From Daedaleopsis sinensis (lineage: Eukaryota > Basidiomycota > Agaricomycetes > Polyporales > Polyporaceae): a stretch of DNA of 64,000 bases. The notes beneath the pieces were generated by a model that saw only the letters and a program-made list of their open reading frames with translations, had not been told where the DNA came from and did no database searches. The DNA is taken from the NCBI GenBank assembly GCA_033807695.1, contig CM066302.1:806001-870000 (forward strand), read 5' to 3'. Positions 43,012 to 55,167 of the stretch are shown in pieces. The position numbers were made by a program, and so were the translations under genes. The stretch's first letter is position 1; every line of letters starts with the position of its first letter.

Positions 43012-45233
43012 TCACGATGCCGCTGCCAGTGCTTCGCCTTCGCGGACCGCTGCGCGGACCAGCGCCTCGTGCTGAAGGGAGCGGGGCCTGATGCTGTACC
43101 GGAATGCGGTCGGGTACCTGCCAATTTCGATCTCCCGAGTCAGTCCCGACGAACCCACACTCAACCATGACTATAGTATTAGATATACTCACGAGAGCAC
43201 ACCGTCCGTCGGCTTCATGACCGGGACGATCGGCCGCCCGTGCTCGTCCGTCGCGCGGTCGATGACGAGTGTGTGGAGGACAGAGACGATGATGATGAAG
43301 ACCGACGCGTCTGCGAAGAAGCGGCCGGGGCAGACCCTGCACGATGCGAAAGAATATACCGGCAGTCAGCGGGAACGGTCTGCTATGAAGCGAGTGAGAG
43401 GGCTGGGGTGGGGGTACGCACCTGCGCCCGAAGCCGAAGGCGAACTCGGGATCCCGGACGTCGGGGTTGAGTTTGCCGTTCTTCATGAACCGGTCGGGGT
43501 CGAACCTCTCGGGGTCAGGGTACGCGCGCTCGTCGCGCGAGATCGCCCTGCGTCAGAAGACCGAGATCGTGTCAGCATCGGGCAACCTTGAAGCTTGAGG
43601 CCTGAGGCCTGAGGTTCCGGACGGGCGGCAGGGCAGGGCGAAGGGCCGAGTAGGGACGCACCATATGTTGGCGAGGATGGCCGAGCCCGCGGGGATGAAG
43701 AATCCGTTGTACTCCTCGTCCTCGAGCGTGACGTGCGGGAATCCCATAGGGGCCACAGGCAGCCAGCGCAAGCACTCCTTGACGATTGCGGCGATGTAAG
43801 GGAGTCGGGCCCGGTCCTCGAAGGTTGGCATGCGACCAGAGCCGATGACTGCGTCCAGTTCCTTGCGTGCCTTCTCCTGCACTTCTGGATAGCAGACCAT
43901 GGCCAGAAAGAACGTTTGTACGGTTGAGATCGTCTGTGTTGAGGCTGCGTCAGCATTATCTCGTGCTATGATCCCTGGGTTGAGTACTCACTGTGTCTCC
44001 ACCAGCTTTGAGCGTTCGAGACTCTAGTCAATCACCTGGAGTCACCACATCCAACGAGACATACCGGCGTATGACATCGCTGAGATGTCTCTTGCCATTC
44101 GCTTCTCCGCCTCGAGATCAGCGTCGGGGTTGCTAAACGCCGACTCAAGCATCTCTCTCGCAATGGAGGGCTCGGCAGTTCCTTCATCCTACGTACCCAA
44201 ACAGTGCCAGTCAGCCCACCGCGGTCCCAAACAGGCGGCTGTACACCTACCATGGCTTTCAATACGCGCTCGAAGGGTGTGTCGCGCATGTGATGTGCGA
44301 TCTTCGGCACCGGGGAGCCAGCTCGGAAGGTGGCGCAGGATCGGGAACGTCTCGACGAGGTACGCGCCGGGCACGAACGCTTCGGTGAACACGGCGAGGG
44401 CAGCCTCGTTCATGCGCACATGCTCGTCGTGCTCGTCTTCGACGTTGATTCCGTACGACATGCGCAGAATCGTGGCCGCGAAGGTGCTGCGGGTGGGAAA
44501 CCAGAGCAGAGAAACCGCGGCTGTTAGCACGCACGGCCGTCGCGACACTGATCTTTTGGAGTACACACAGGCGGAGTTGGCTGAATAGAGTGTCTGGCTT
44601 CTCGATCAGCCTCTCAACCATCTTTGCCGTTTGGTGTTCCTGAAGAGGGCGACGCTGGACGATCGCATTCGAGTTGAAGAACCGGTGAAGTTCCTTTCGC
44701 CTGCGGCGCCAATCAAGTCCGTACGGCACTAGAGCTATGTTCCAATCCCAGCCAGTGCTATATAAAATCGGTTAAAACGCACTTATTCCAGTAGGCGAGA
44801 GTCACAGAGTAGGTATGACTTACAGGCCGCCCAATCATAGGCTGGCCAAACGCGTCCAAGTGTATGATCTCTGCGTCGCCTGTATTGAAAATGCATGTGA
44901 ACACGCATGCGCGTTCGCAGGTTCGCAGGGCACCGCACCATACTCCTTAGCCATGTCCCGGAATCTTCTGGGCATATAGGTCGTAGGGATGTCGAATGCA
45001 TTCCCGATGATGAGCAGAGGCTTCGGGCCAGGAGGGAGCGGGAGGCCCTTGGGGTTGTGACGCCGGGAGCCTCGGTCCTTGAGGAAAAGAACGAGGATAA
45101 GAGTAGAGACCCCGAGCAAGACCCACACCGACGTCTGGCTTCCCTCTGCTCCGGTGAGGGCAGGAAGTTTTTCGATAAAAGCTGTGGCATTGTCCCGCCA
45201 GGCGAAGGCCGATTGGGTGGTCGACAAGGTCAT
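43012..45233 (-). pseudogene. Cytochrome P450 pseudogene (tandem copy A)
   Basis: Collinear with the intact gene at 46802-49146, from MTLSTTQSAFAWRDNATAF to the C-terminal RYPTAFRYSIRP. It keeps the N-terminal anchor, the Pro-rich hinge LPLPPGPKP, the I-helix AGGDT, ExxR (KECLRW), PERF and the heme-binding FGFGRRVCPGRF. Two deletions break it. In exon 2, after HLDAFGQPM, about 80 nt are missing compared with copy B, including the end of the exon. In exon 4, about 29 nt are lost between WLPGA and KIAHHMRD. Neither is a multiple of three, so each shifts frame. It is probably non-functional; one deletion might be rescued only by novel splicing. Confidence 0.8.
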
Positions 45234-46801
45234 GGTCGTGGTAGAGGTTTCACGTATCGTCGAGGGAGGATACTTGCGTTGTCACGCAGCACCTTTGCGT
45301 GCACTCTCGTGTTATATGACCCTAAGGCCCAGGCTGAGACGATTAGCAAGCCCCCCGGGTCGGACGGGAGCAAAGCACAGGGAAAATTCTGATCTACTAC
45401 ATACCATGCTCAGATGGTGAAACCTCTCCATACAAAAACGCGACGGCGCGTCGTAGTAACCAGTTTGAGCCATATGCATGTCCAAGTGAAAGGCGTCACG
45501 TCTTTGGCGAGATTACGGATGGACTAGGTGCCGCGGATAAGTTGACTTGACTTCTAGTACGATCCGTCTACACGGACGCACACGAGGTTGTCCGCGTGTA
45601 CGGATCCGATTCCGGTACATATAACGGTTATGCAAAGCATGCCAAGGCTTGTGACCCACATTCGAAGTCTTTCATGAGGAATCTTCCCATTGATCGTAGT
45701 CCGGTGGAGTGGGAACTTCAACTTGAAGGCAAAGGAAGAAGATGATCCTTGTAACGTTAAACGCTGCCCTACGAAGTATTCCATGAGTGAAGGTTCCGAT
45801 ATCACAATGAGCGCGACAGGTCTCTTACCTAGAGGTGCGAGTATGAACAGGTATGAACCTGTACGAACCCGCACCTCCCCACCGCTGTTACGAGTAGCAG
45901 TAGCGGCGGTGAGATCGACCGGTGTGCGAGTGAGGTTTCATACTCGAGACTAAGTGATCACCATAGTACTTCTAGTGAACAGGTGGGAACGTGCTGCTGC
46001 ACAAACGCCAGGAACAATCTGTTACTATAGCTATATCCATCCCGGGAGTATAGTAGTAGTAGACCCGCGGACGCTACACAGGGTAGAAAACCCCTTTTGT
46101 TAGTTGTAACTTCTCTCACACACTGTATCCTTTTCTCAGAAGTACTAAGCACATACCTTGGTAGCACCCACGCGAGTCTTTGAGCGACGTCAACGTTTTG
46201 AGTGGAATTCAAGAGGATTCGAGAGGAATGACTGAGACTCGTCAGAGATTCACCATAAAGGCCGCTGTCACAGACGCCGAATCAAAATGTCACGCGTCCC
46301 TCGATTTCCGTATTAATGACTTGGCAAGTCCGAGGAAGTCACGCTCAATGTGCACCTCCCCTCCCGGGATTCGCGATTATTCCTTCCCTGTGTCAGTCAT
46401 CGAAACAAATAAAGAAGAAGAAGGTGCGAACGTACCAAGATATTCTAGAGGGACTCTCACCAAATTTTGCAGGCTTTTCGAAAGGTCCTTGGGCAAGGGC
46501 ACTGAGAGATAACCGGCGTGACACTCACTGGCGTACTTTGGAACCTCGGCGAATAAGCATAACACTAGGCTCGAGCCTGGTAGTATAGAGGATGGTCACG
46601 TAGATAGGACAGTCACGGAGTCGAGGTGAGGTATAAACAGATACAGAAAGGGTGGCAGGTATACACTAGTATCCGGAAATAAGTCGTCACACCTATGCAG
46701 TAGGGTTGGGACGCGGTGTTCTCCAAGAAACAGAGGAGGAAGGTAACACTGACAAGCTAGCCATCGATGGCGGTCCGCGGGTTCGCCCATGTCATCAAGT
46801 T
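45234..46801. other. Intergenic between the tandem P450 copies
   Basis: Holds the promoter of copy A and the 3' flank of copy B. No gene or P450 remnant was recognised. Confidence 0.5.
45311..45318 (-). promoter_or_regulatory. TATA-like element, P450 pseudogene
   Basis: CATATAAC on the minus strand, 78 bp before the ATG. The same element is found at the same distance in the intact copy (49226-49233). Confidence 0.5.
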
Positions 46802-49146
46802 CATAATGCTTCTTCCCCTTCCTTGACTGCTGCGTGGATGAGAGCTTCGTGTTGGGGAGACCGAGGCTTAATGGTGCACCGATATGGAGTCGGGTACCTG
46901 CCAGACGACGCATCAGCCCCACGTATGTTGGCACAGAAAACCACAGCGACGCAAACGACTCACGAGAGCACACCATCCGTCATCTTCGCCTCCGGGACGA
47001 TCGGCTGCCCGTGCTCGTCTGTCACGCGGTCGATGATGAGCGTGTGGAGGACGGAGGCGATAATGATGAACATCGACGCCTCCGCGAAGTGGCGACCGGG
47101 GCATATCCTGCACGACACGGCCGTGGAGGGCAGTCAGCGAGCGGAAACGAGCGAGGTATGTCGTGACGGAGCGAGTAGGATTGACGGGGCACGCACCTGC
47201 GCCCGAAGCCAAAGGCGAACGTGGCGGGATCCCGGATCTCGGTGTTGATCTTGCCGTCCTTCATGTACCGCTCCGGGTCGAACCTCTCGGGATCGGGGTA
47301 CACGCGCTCGTCACGCGACATCGCCCTAGAGAGGTCGCAAGACCATGTCAGCATTCGCCCTTTCACTGCTAGCGGAAGGCATGCAAGCGCAGCACGCCGG
47401 ATGCGCACCATTGGTTGGCAATGACGGTCGAGCCCCCGGGAATGAAGTACCCGTTGTACTCGTCGTCCTCAATCGAGGAGTGCGATATCCCAATCGGGGT
47501 GACGGCCTGCCACCGCAGCGATTCTTTCGAGATGGCGTTGATGTACGGCAGCTGGTCGCGGTCTTGGAACGTCGGCAGGCGTCTGGAGCCGACGACCGCG
47601 TCCAGCTCAGCACGTGCCTTCTGCTGCACGTCGGGGTTGCATACCATGGCGAGGAAGAACGTTTGAATTGTGGAGACCGTCTGCAGCGTTTGCGTAAGCA
47701 GGCACATCGGCATGGATACTTAGAGGCCAGAGACTTACTGTATCACTGCCCCCTGTGAAGAGTGAAGAAAAGATCAGTTATTGAGACTTGCACCACGACT
47801 CGGCGGTACCTACCGGCGTACGCCAGAGATGCGACGTCCCTAGCTACGAGTAGCTCCGTCTCGACGTCCGCGTCTGGATTGCCGAAGATGTCTTCGAGCA
47901 TATCTCTCGCCATAGACGGCTCCGCCGTTCCGTCTTTCTACGCACCCAGAGAGTTCTAGTCAGCACTGCATCTCCCGGCACACACAGCTCCGGACCCCGT
48001 GTGCGTACCATCTCTTTCAAGATACGCTCGAACGGCATGTCGCGCATGCGCTCGACGATCTTGCTCCAGCCCGCGGCGAGGCGCTTGAAGCCCGCGCCAG
48101 GCAGCCAGCCCGGGACGTAGCGCAGCCACGGGAAGGTCTCGCAGAGGAACGCCCCGGGGACCAACGCCTTGGCGAACACCGCAACCGCGTCCTCGTTCAC
48201 CTTCACGTACTCGTCGTCCTCGTCGTTCACGTCGACCCCATACGTCATGCGCAGGATCGTGACGGCGAACGTGCTGCGCGGGGACTATCAGACGACATCT
48301 CGCGTGCGGAAGGAAGAGGATCTTGAAGGTACTAGGGGGACACGTACAAGCGGATCTGGTTGTACAGCGTGTCTGGCTTACTGATCAGGCGTTCGACGAA
48401 CTTGGCGGTCTGGAGCTGCTGCAGGGGCTGGCGGGGGATGATCGCGTTCGGGTGGAAGAACCGATGGAACTGCTTGCGCCTCCGGCGCCAGTCGAGCCCG
48501 TACGGGATCAAGCCCAGATTCCAGTCCCAGCTCGTGCTGTGGGGGGCACGTCGTCAGCATGCAGTCCGTAGCGGGCGCAAGGGGGGAGGCCGGGCATGCT
48601 GCCCCGGCCTGCCCCTACAACTCGGACTGCCGCGAGCGGGGACGGGACGTACAGTTCTACCATGACAAGCGTCGGCCTGCTTGAGTAGTTGGCCGCGCGC
48701 TGATCCAGCAGCTCTACCGCGGCTTCGTACGTGGACACCACGAGCATGTGCTTCCCGAACGCGTCGAAGTGTAGGATATCCGTGTCGCCTGCGACGGAGC
48801 CGAAGCATGAGCTGATTCGCAGCGCAGATGCGACGCATAGCACGGGGGACGTACCGTGCTCTTTCGCCATGTCCCGGAAACCCCTCGCCATATTGGTCTT
48901 GGGGATGGCGAGGGCACTGCCGATGATGGGCAGGCGCTTCGGGCCGGGAGGGAGTGGGAGGCCCTTGGGGTTAGTGCGCCGGGAGCCGCGGTCCTTGAGG
49001 AAGAGACCGAGGACAAGTGCAGAGAGCCCGAGGAGGAACCATGCCGACTGGCCCCCCTCTGTCCCAGGGAGGGAAGGGAGTTTGTCGATGAAAGCTGTGG
49101 CATTGTCCCGCCAGGCGAAGGTCGACTGGGTGTTCGACAAGGTCAT
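46802..49146 (-). CDS. Cytochrome P450 monooxygenase (tandem copy B, intact)
   Basis: Starts at ATG 49146 (MTLSNTQSTFAWRDNATAF), stops at 46802-46804 after AVKEGEEAL. An N-terminal luminal leader and membrane helix (WFLLGLSALVLGLFLKD) precede the hinge LPLPPGPKRLPIIG. Landmarks in order: helix C WRRRRKQFHRFF, I-helix YAGGSDTVST, K-helix KESLRW (ExxR), PERF region DPERFDPERY, and the heme loop FGFGRRICPGRHFAE with the axial Cys. About a dozen exons. The leader and hinge resemble the O-methylsterigmatocystin-oxidoreductase-like P450s (CYP5144 type) of Agaricomycetes; that subfamily is a guess. It would be ER-bound and need P450 reductase. Substrate unknown. Confidence 0.92.
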
Positions 49147-51248
49147 GGTCACGGGGCCGGGGCTTCACGTAGTCGGCAGTAGTCCTGAGGGAGGAAACTG
49201 GGCGGACTGTGTGGGGTTCTCTAGAGTTATATGAATCCGGCTCGGGCCCCGCGAGAGTCGTTAGCCGTATGGGCCCCGCCAGACGGCAGCACGAATAAGG
49301 GAGACGGAAGATCTGCCCACGATGTGCAGGTCGGTGAAACATTTCCACTGCGCTTGTCCAGGAATGAGGCACTCGCGTGCATTTCCGGGAGTTACGGACG
49401 ATCCGTAAGTACATCCATCGCAGGTGCCGTACACGACCGTGACGACGACCGTCCAGTGACCTGCGCCTCACCTTCACAAAAAGATGGATCGCGTTAGATG
49501 CGATAGATGCGGGCATCCGGTCTGCACGAAAGGCCTGTTGTCTATGTTCAGTTCTGAGGGATGGTGAGCGGGCCGTGCTAGACAATCCAACAGGCACGCA
49601 CACTCAACTTCGTGAAAATGGTTCCGCTAGTGGTGAGGGGTCAGATCTTCAGAGTTTGGCCTGTGAGATCTTGCGTGGGCCTGAGGCGTTACGATCGACG
49701 GCTTGCAGTAACGATGACGCTCCTCAGACGCTGCGTGACACGGCCTGTTTGCTTCCGTGCGTCCTATTGGAAAGATCGACCACTGTGAGACTAGACTAGC
49801 ACGTTGCCAAGTAAGGACTATCGCGCGTGTAAATGTCTCGGGAGTTACGTTACCGATAGTTTTCTGCCGGGGTCAAGCCGGGGGTTGGTGCAGGTTGGGG
49901 CCAACCGAAGCATCCTAGCGGCGACAACTTGCCAGGATGTCGAGTTAATATTGTCAATGTTGCAAGTCTTGTATTTCGACTCGTTTCATGTGATCTTCGC
50001 ATCTTGCAAGGGTATCCTCCGGCGGTATGACGCCTGATGATGGAGGGGCCTGAAATTAGGAACCGGAGGATAAGTACGGGAAGTCTGGTGTATCAATGTA
50101 TGTCTAACGTGATGGTAAGCGTACGAGCTTCCGTCAACGGGAACCCGGCGGACGCTGCAGTACCAGTCTTCAAAGGTCTTCAAGCTTCAGCTTCAGCTTC
50201 AGCGACGGTGGATCTTGCCTCTTGTCGGGCCTGTGTACGAACCATTCGCATACTTACCGCATTGCCCCAGTATTGCTATGGCATGGATGTCCCGACTCTC
50301 CACGGCACCCGTGTCCTCCGAGTCTAGCCGGGAGGCCGCCGCAGATCCGGATCTGTTCAGAATTCGCGAAGGCGGGAGCTTGCGCGTGCGCGTGCACATT
50401 GAATCTGATGCGCATTCTGTCGGAAAATGACGAGCTAGTGAGTGTCGAGCCAGGGTTGAACTCAATAGTGGAGGGAACTAGTACTGACCGATACCTTCGG
50501 ATCCGGATTCCGGATACATTCTACACGCGGTTAGCCTCCGACACGAGCCTTCACGAACACCTTGCTTGTTACTGGTCGACCGTCAACCGGCCACGATACC
50601 AGATCCAGAGCTAGTATATATATACTTATATGTGACCGTCCGTGGTCATCCAATATTGCCGACAGGAGAAGTCCGAGGAGGTCCGGGGTCGGACTCCGAC
50701 TGGCGCTTGACGTTGTTGTATCTGGTCTGCATGTATGCGGAGTCCGGATCCGATATCGCTCAGTCTGCCTCGCCTCCACCGTCCAGGAACGGCTAAGTTT
50801 GGTAAGTATATGCGTGGTAAACTTGTCTTGTGATTGTTAGGGATACAGGTGACGCTAGCCAATCTATCGCTCGATCCAGGTGTGATTCCAGAGCCTGGGC
50901 CCCAGCCTTCCGGCAGGGGACAGAAGCACTAGTACTGTAGGTGGGGCGGTGCGATGCGGACGACCGCACCAGGCAGGGGGCGCGAGGGAGACCGAGCGAC
51001 GACAGGGGGACTGTGATAAGAATGGACAGCGGGAGCGGGACAACAGTGCGCGGGCCGCGGGGCGGGGGCACGAATGTCAGGGAGAGTTCAGAGTCCAAAA
51101 CCATAACGCTGATAGCGGCCATAGCATACGAGAGTCGAGAGTCCACGGGGGAGATGAGTGCGAGGGCGACGGGTGTGCAGGGCGGGGATGCGCGGGGGGT
51201 GCCCAGGGCCATAGCATTAGAAAAGCGGAAGAGCGCGGGGGATCACAA
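49147..51248. other. Long gene-poor stretch
   Basis: P450 promoter at the left; 3' flank of the KRE9-like gene at the right. A short CTTCAG/CAGCTT hexamer repeat occurs near 50180-50205. No supported gene. Confidence 0.5.
49226..49233 (-). promoter_or_regulatory. TATA-like element, intact P450
   Basis: CATATAAC on the minus strand, 80 bp upstream of the ATG; conserved with the pseudogene copy at 45311-45318. Confidence 0.5.
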
Positions 51249-52335
51249 TCACAGCAGCAGGCCGAAAGCGAGCACGAGCACAGCGGAGAGGGCGAGGGGC
51301 ACAGACGCCAACACCCGCGCGCTGGCGTTGTCCGCCGTGGGCGTGTTCTGCGCGGACGCGGGGCTCGAGCTCGCGGGCGCGGCGGGCGCAGTGTTCTGGA
51401 CCGTCAGCGTCGTCGCGGCGGAGAAGGTGCTGGAGCTGGCGCCGACGGTCGAGGTGACAAACTTGGTCGGGGTGCTGCTCGAGGTCGTGGACGGGGCGGA
51501 CGAGCTGCTGCTACTGCTGCTCGAGGAGGTGGTGCTTGGGCTCGTGCTCGGAGCGGAGCTCGACGTCGCGCTTGAAGAGGACACGGTGGTCGATAGAGTG
51601 GTGCTGACCGACGACGTTGAGGCGGAGCTGCTTGACGCGGTCAGCGAGGATGGGACGGGTATCTCGGCGGTGTCGCTAGCGACGGGCGAGTCGAAGGAGC
51701 CCGTCATGGAGTCGAGGGTGAACATAGTGGAGAACTGGAGGTATGGACTATCTCCGACATTGCTGACGGAGGTGAAGTTGATGTAACTGGATCGTACCGC
51801 GGGATTAGGGAGGGACATATGACATCAACGAGTGTACGCACTAGAAGCTGTTGTTGGGTCCGGCAGCTGGGTCGGGCTGCAAATTGGGGACGTATGGGTT
51901 CGTGGATAGTTCTATGATGAAAACGGAAGACGTACGGTGAAAGAGAGAGCATGCTTCGCAGAGACGTCGACCGGGTCAATCTGCTGGATAAGCCGCTGGA
52001 CATATCAAGGAGACCGATGAATTTTCGAGCCGCAACGGAAGAATACACAGGAAACTCACCTGATTCCCGTTATACAGCGCTACATGGCATGCCCTGATAT
52101 CCGCGAGCAGAGGCTGAACGCCGTCATCGAGCCACTCTACAGTGCAAGACTTGCCACCGCTACAAGTTGTGCCAGGCAGGGGTTTGGTGATCTGTTCCAA
52201 CGGAGGCCCGTCGTCAGTGCGAAGCCCAGTCGTGATCGTAAGGCAGACTGCGCAGTGACTCACGTAGATGGTAGCCCGTACCACGAAAGCAAAGATGCTT
52301 TGCAAAAGCAGTACCGAAAAAAGTCTAGAGTTCAT
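51249..52335 (-). CDS. KRE9/KNH1-like GPI-anchored Ser/Thr-rich wall protein
   Basis: Starts at ATG 52335 (MNSRLFSVLLLQSIFAFVVR, signal peptide), stops at 51249. Spliced exons give ITKPLPGTTCSGGKSCTVEW, LDDGVQPLLADIRACHVALY, QRLIQQIDPVDVS, TPDPAAGPNN-type sequence and SFYYINFTSVSNVGDSPYL. This is the Kre9/Knh1 N-terminal domain as found in many small basidiomycete wall proteins. A Ser/Thr/Ala tract of about 110 residues, likely O-mannosylated, follows. The C-terminus has a GPI signal: small residues (DNASA), then LASVPLALSAVLVLAFGLLL. Four introns, all phase-consistent. In yeast Kre9 is needed for beta-1,6-glucan; here a surface role is inferred by family. Confidence 0.88.
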
Positions 52336-53211
52336 AGCTTGCGGAAAGAGTGGATCGAGTGGGTATGCACAGGAAGCGGGGCGGAGTAGAGAGGGATGGC
52401 GTAAGGACTGTAGGGAGAGAGTGGAGGGGGCGTGAGGCCGGAGAGGGTGCGCAGAGGTGAGGACAGATTACGCATGCAACACACGGTAACGCGAGATGGT
52501 GGACTGGAGTCTCGAGATGGCCACGCATGAAACGAGTCGTCGTCGTCAGGTAGACACGATCACGTGCTGGTCTGATTCCATCCTTTTGCGAGCTTCTGTC
52601 GCAGCAGGTCGCAGCTGGGAGTGATCCTTTCAGTGTCTACGAGTGTCGCTGATGTTTTTGCATGAGTTCGCAATTGGGGTGTGCACGACAAATCTCCGCT
52701 GCAGCTCCAGCGCCTGGCCCTAGACAAACTCAACATGCGCGCCTACTGTACGCCAACGTAGATCCCGATCTAACACTGCGGTCGGGATTCTCCGGTGGCG
52801 ATGCCCTTGGAGGAATATTGCAAACTGGTGGGCCTTCGGTTGCAAACGAGTGGTGCCATGGGGTCGGTGCATGTAGGTGCACCGTGACTTTCTTGACTAA
52901 GTAGTAGGCAAACATTTATTGACTTCTCAATTCAACGAGGCCGTCCTTCTCCCGAGATGGGGTCGATTTGTCTCACTCATAAATGCTCACGCCGACCACT
53001 GGGGCCTTCCCAGCACATTGCTGGGCTGTAAGAATGTTATTGTAGGATAGATGTGGACGCTCTAAAGACGGTTAGTAGTGTGATACAAGGGGTGGGTATA
53101 GTAGACCGAAACCGTTCTTCTGCTGCTAATTAAATGTGTTGACTCCAGTCTCTGACCGAGTCCGCGAACTAGTGATGTGAGGGCGATATCATCAAGGCCG
53201 TCTAGGAAGGC
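52336..53211. other. Intergenic
   Basis: Promoter of the KRE9-like gene and 3' flank of the transporter gene. No supported gene seen. Confidence 0.5.
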
Positions 53212-54844
53212 GCGGCGCCCTTGGGTGCCTTCTCTTTGTATTCCACCCATGCGTACCATGCACCCCCCGCGATGGTGACCAGGATCCCAAGGGCGTTTGC
53301 GTACGTGATCGTCAGGTTGAATATCGCGACCGCCAGCAGGATGGTCAGGACCTGCTTGATGTTCGCTGCGAGATGCCATTAAGGTCAGGACGACAAGCCA
53401 GTGGAGCAGCAAGCGCAAGCCGAATCCACGCACCCGCGACGGTCATGTTGAGCGCGCCGACGCGCCCGTTAGCCGTGAAGCTCACGACGTTCAGGCCGAA
53501 GGCGAGACAGCCGTTGCCGACGAGCAGCAGGAGGTACCACCAGGCCGGGGGTGTGTCGCGGCTCTCGGCGACCGTCGCGACCATCCGCTCGAGCTCGCCG
53601 GTGTAGTAGGCATACCCCACACATTGCACGAATGCGAGCGGGGACATGCGTGTGAGGAGGTCGAGCGGGTGGAGGTTCAGGCGGGGAGGGACAAGCATCT
53701 GTGAGATGAACGTGGGGTTGGGACGCGATGCGGTCGAAGAAGATTGGAGGATGTTGGTGTAGATGGTTTTGAACGCAGCGAGCACCGTGCCTAAGAGTGT
53801 CAGGAAAAACCCGAGAGGTGTGAAGTAGTAGTCGCCGTAGGTTCTGGAGAGCGCGTAAGCTGAGCACCTGATATGTGTGAAAGGCGGACATACGCTAAAA
53901 TTACACCCAACATGACCGGCATCAATGCGAGCGTTTTGGCACGACTGAGTCGCGCTCCTAATAGAATGGAGGAAATGATCGTGGTGAAGATAGGTGTGGC
54001 GGCGCGTACGACCTGGTGGAACTGTTCGCAGTTAGCGTACAAGCTAGTTTGCACACTCTCCGTTGAACACACTCACAGGGATGGTGACCAGCTGCAGAGA
54101 TATGTTGCTCACCGCGATGTTGACTGCATAGAGCACGCTAAACGCAGCGAGCACTGCATAGCTTTTGATGCCTAACTGCGCAGGAACGTACATTTTCTGA
54201 CGTCTCATCACGTACCCGCCAATGCTCCCGAACAGAGCGTGAACCGCGGTTAGGGTGTACGGGAACGGAAAGCGGACGAGTACGCCCTTGTTGTACAGGG
54301 TCAACCCCAGGTTGAAGACGAAGTACAGGGAGAGCCAGAACGTCTGAGACTTCGCCAGATGATGTGCCGGGTACGTCTTCCTGTATGATGATCTCGTTCC
54401 AGCGAGACGACGTTTGGAGAGGACCGGCGCGCTTGGGGAGACAAAAGGCAGGGACGGCGACGGGAAGGCGCTGTCTGGCGGCAGAGGAGACTGGGGCAGC
54501 ACGAACGCAGGTGTGCCCGTCGCCGCATCGCGAGCAAATGCTGGGCGTTGGCGGGGTGAAGACCCTCTCCCGGGCTGGTTGCGCAGAAAGTCCTTCCACG
54601 CCGTCGAGTCGAGCGCTCCCCCAGAGTTCTGCGCGGTGCCGGTCGCCGCAGCGTGCATCCCGAGGCTTGGTCCAGGTCCGAACAGTCCGCCTTGCGTCCA
54701 CGAAGCATCCCACTTGGGGCCAAACTCAGGAAGGACGGGGGTCCGTGAGGCCGTCAGATGGGTGGAGATGTCGAAGTAGCGCGGAGAGCCGTTGGCCCCT
54801 GCGAAGGTCGCGGGCGAGGTCGGACTCAGGTACGGAGACCGCAT
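53212..54844 (-). CDS. Triose-phosphate/nucleotide-sugar-type transporter (TPT family)
   Basis: Starts at ATG 54844 (MRSPYLSPTSPATFAGANGS), stops at 53212-53214 after KAPKGAAPS. A long disordered N-terminal segment (about 165 residues) precedes roughly ten membrane helices: FWLSLYFVFNLGLTLYNKGV, YAVLAAFSVLYAVNIAVSN, FHQVVRAATPIFTTIISSIL, YGDYYFTPLGFFLTLLGT, WWYLLLLVGNGCLAFGLNV and QVLTILLAVAIFNLTITYAN. The LTLYNKGVL and RAATPIFTT motifs are typical of the TPT/DUF250 branch of drug/metabolite transporters in the Golgi/ER. Substrate cannot be told. Four or five introns; the one ending CTCTCCAG gives the expected ILATYGDYYF join. Shares a divergent promoter with the RING gene. Confidence 0.9.
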
Positions 54845-55167
54845 TGCAGAACGGCGCGGAGATTGGCGAGCAGGTCAGGTCAACTGAACGGGGGGCGCGG
54901 AGAGAAACCAAATTCAATGGCAGTTCAAATGTTCAAGCAAAGTTGAAATGGGATCAATACTCATTATCTTATCAGTAGAGTTCGGACTCAGCTCCATCTC
55001 CGCCAGGGTGCAAAAGGCGCGGAAGGCGCAGCAGTGGTTTGAGCTCCGCCTACACTCCGCTTCCTATTGTGCGCGTCCTTTGCCGCCTTCGATCCATTAC
55101 AGAAGCCACACACTGACCACCATCCTCTGCACATCGTCCAGCTCTCTGCTTTGTTTCCTCTCTTTAC
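54845..55167. other. Divergent promoter transporter / RING gene
   Basis: Short shared upstream region; C/T-rich on the RING side. No TATA seen. Confidence 0.5.

Noticed and set aside
45554..45874. 106-residue minus-strand frame with a hydrophobic stretch
   Set aside because: No domain and no link to the flanking P450 genes.
50941..51786. 281-residue plus-strand frame
   Set aside because: Antisense to the Ser/Thr tract of the KRE9-like gene; the true strand has signal peptide, domain and GPI signal.
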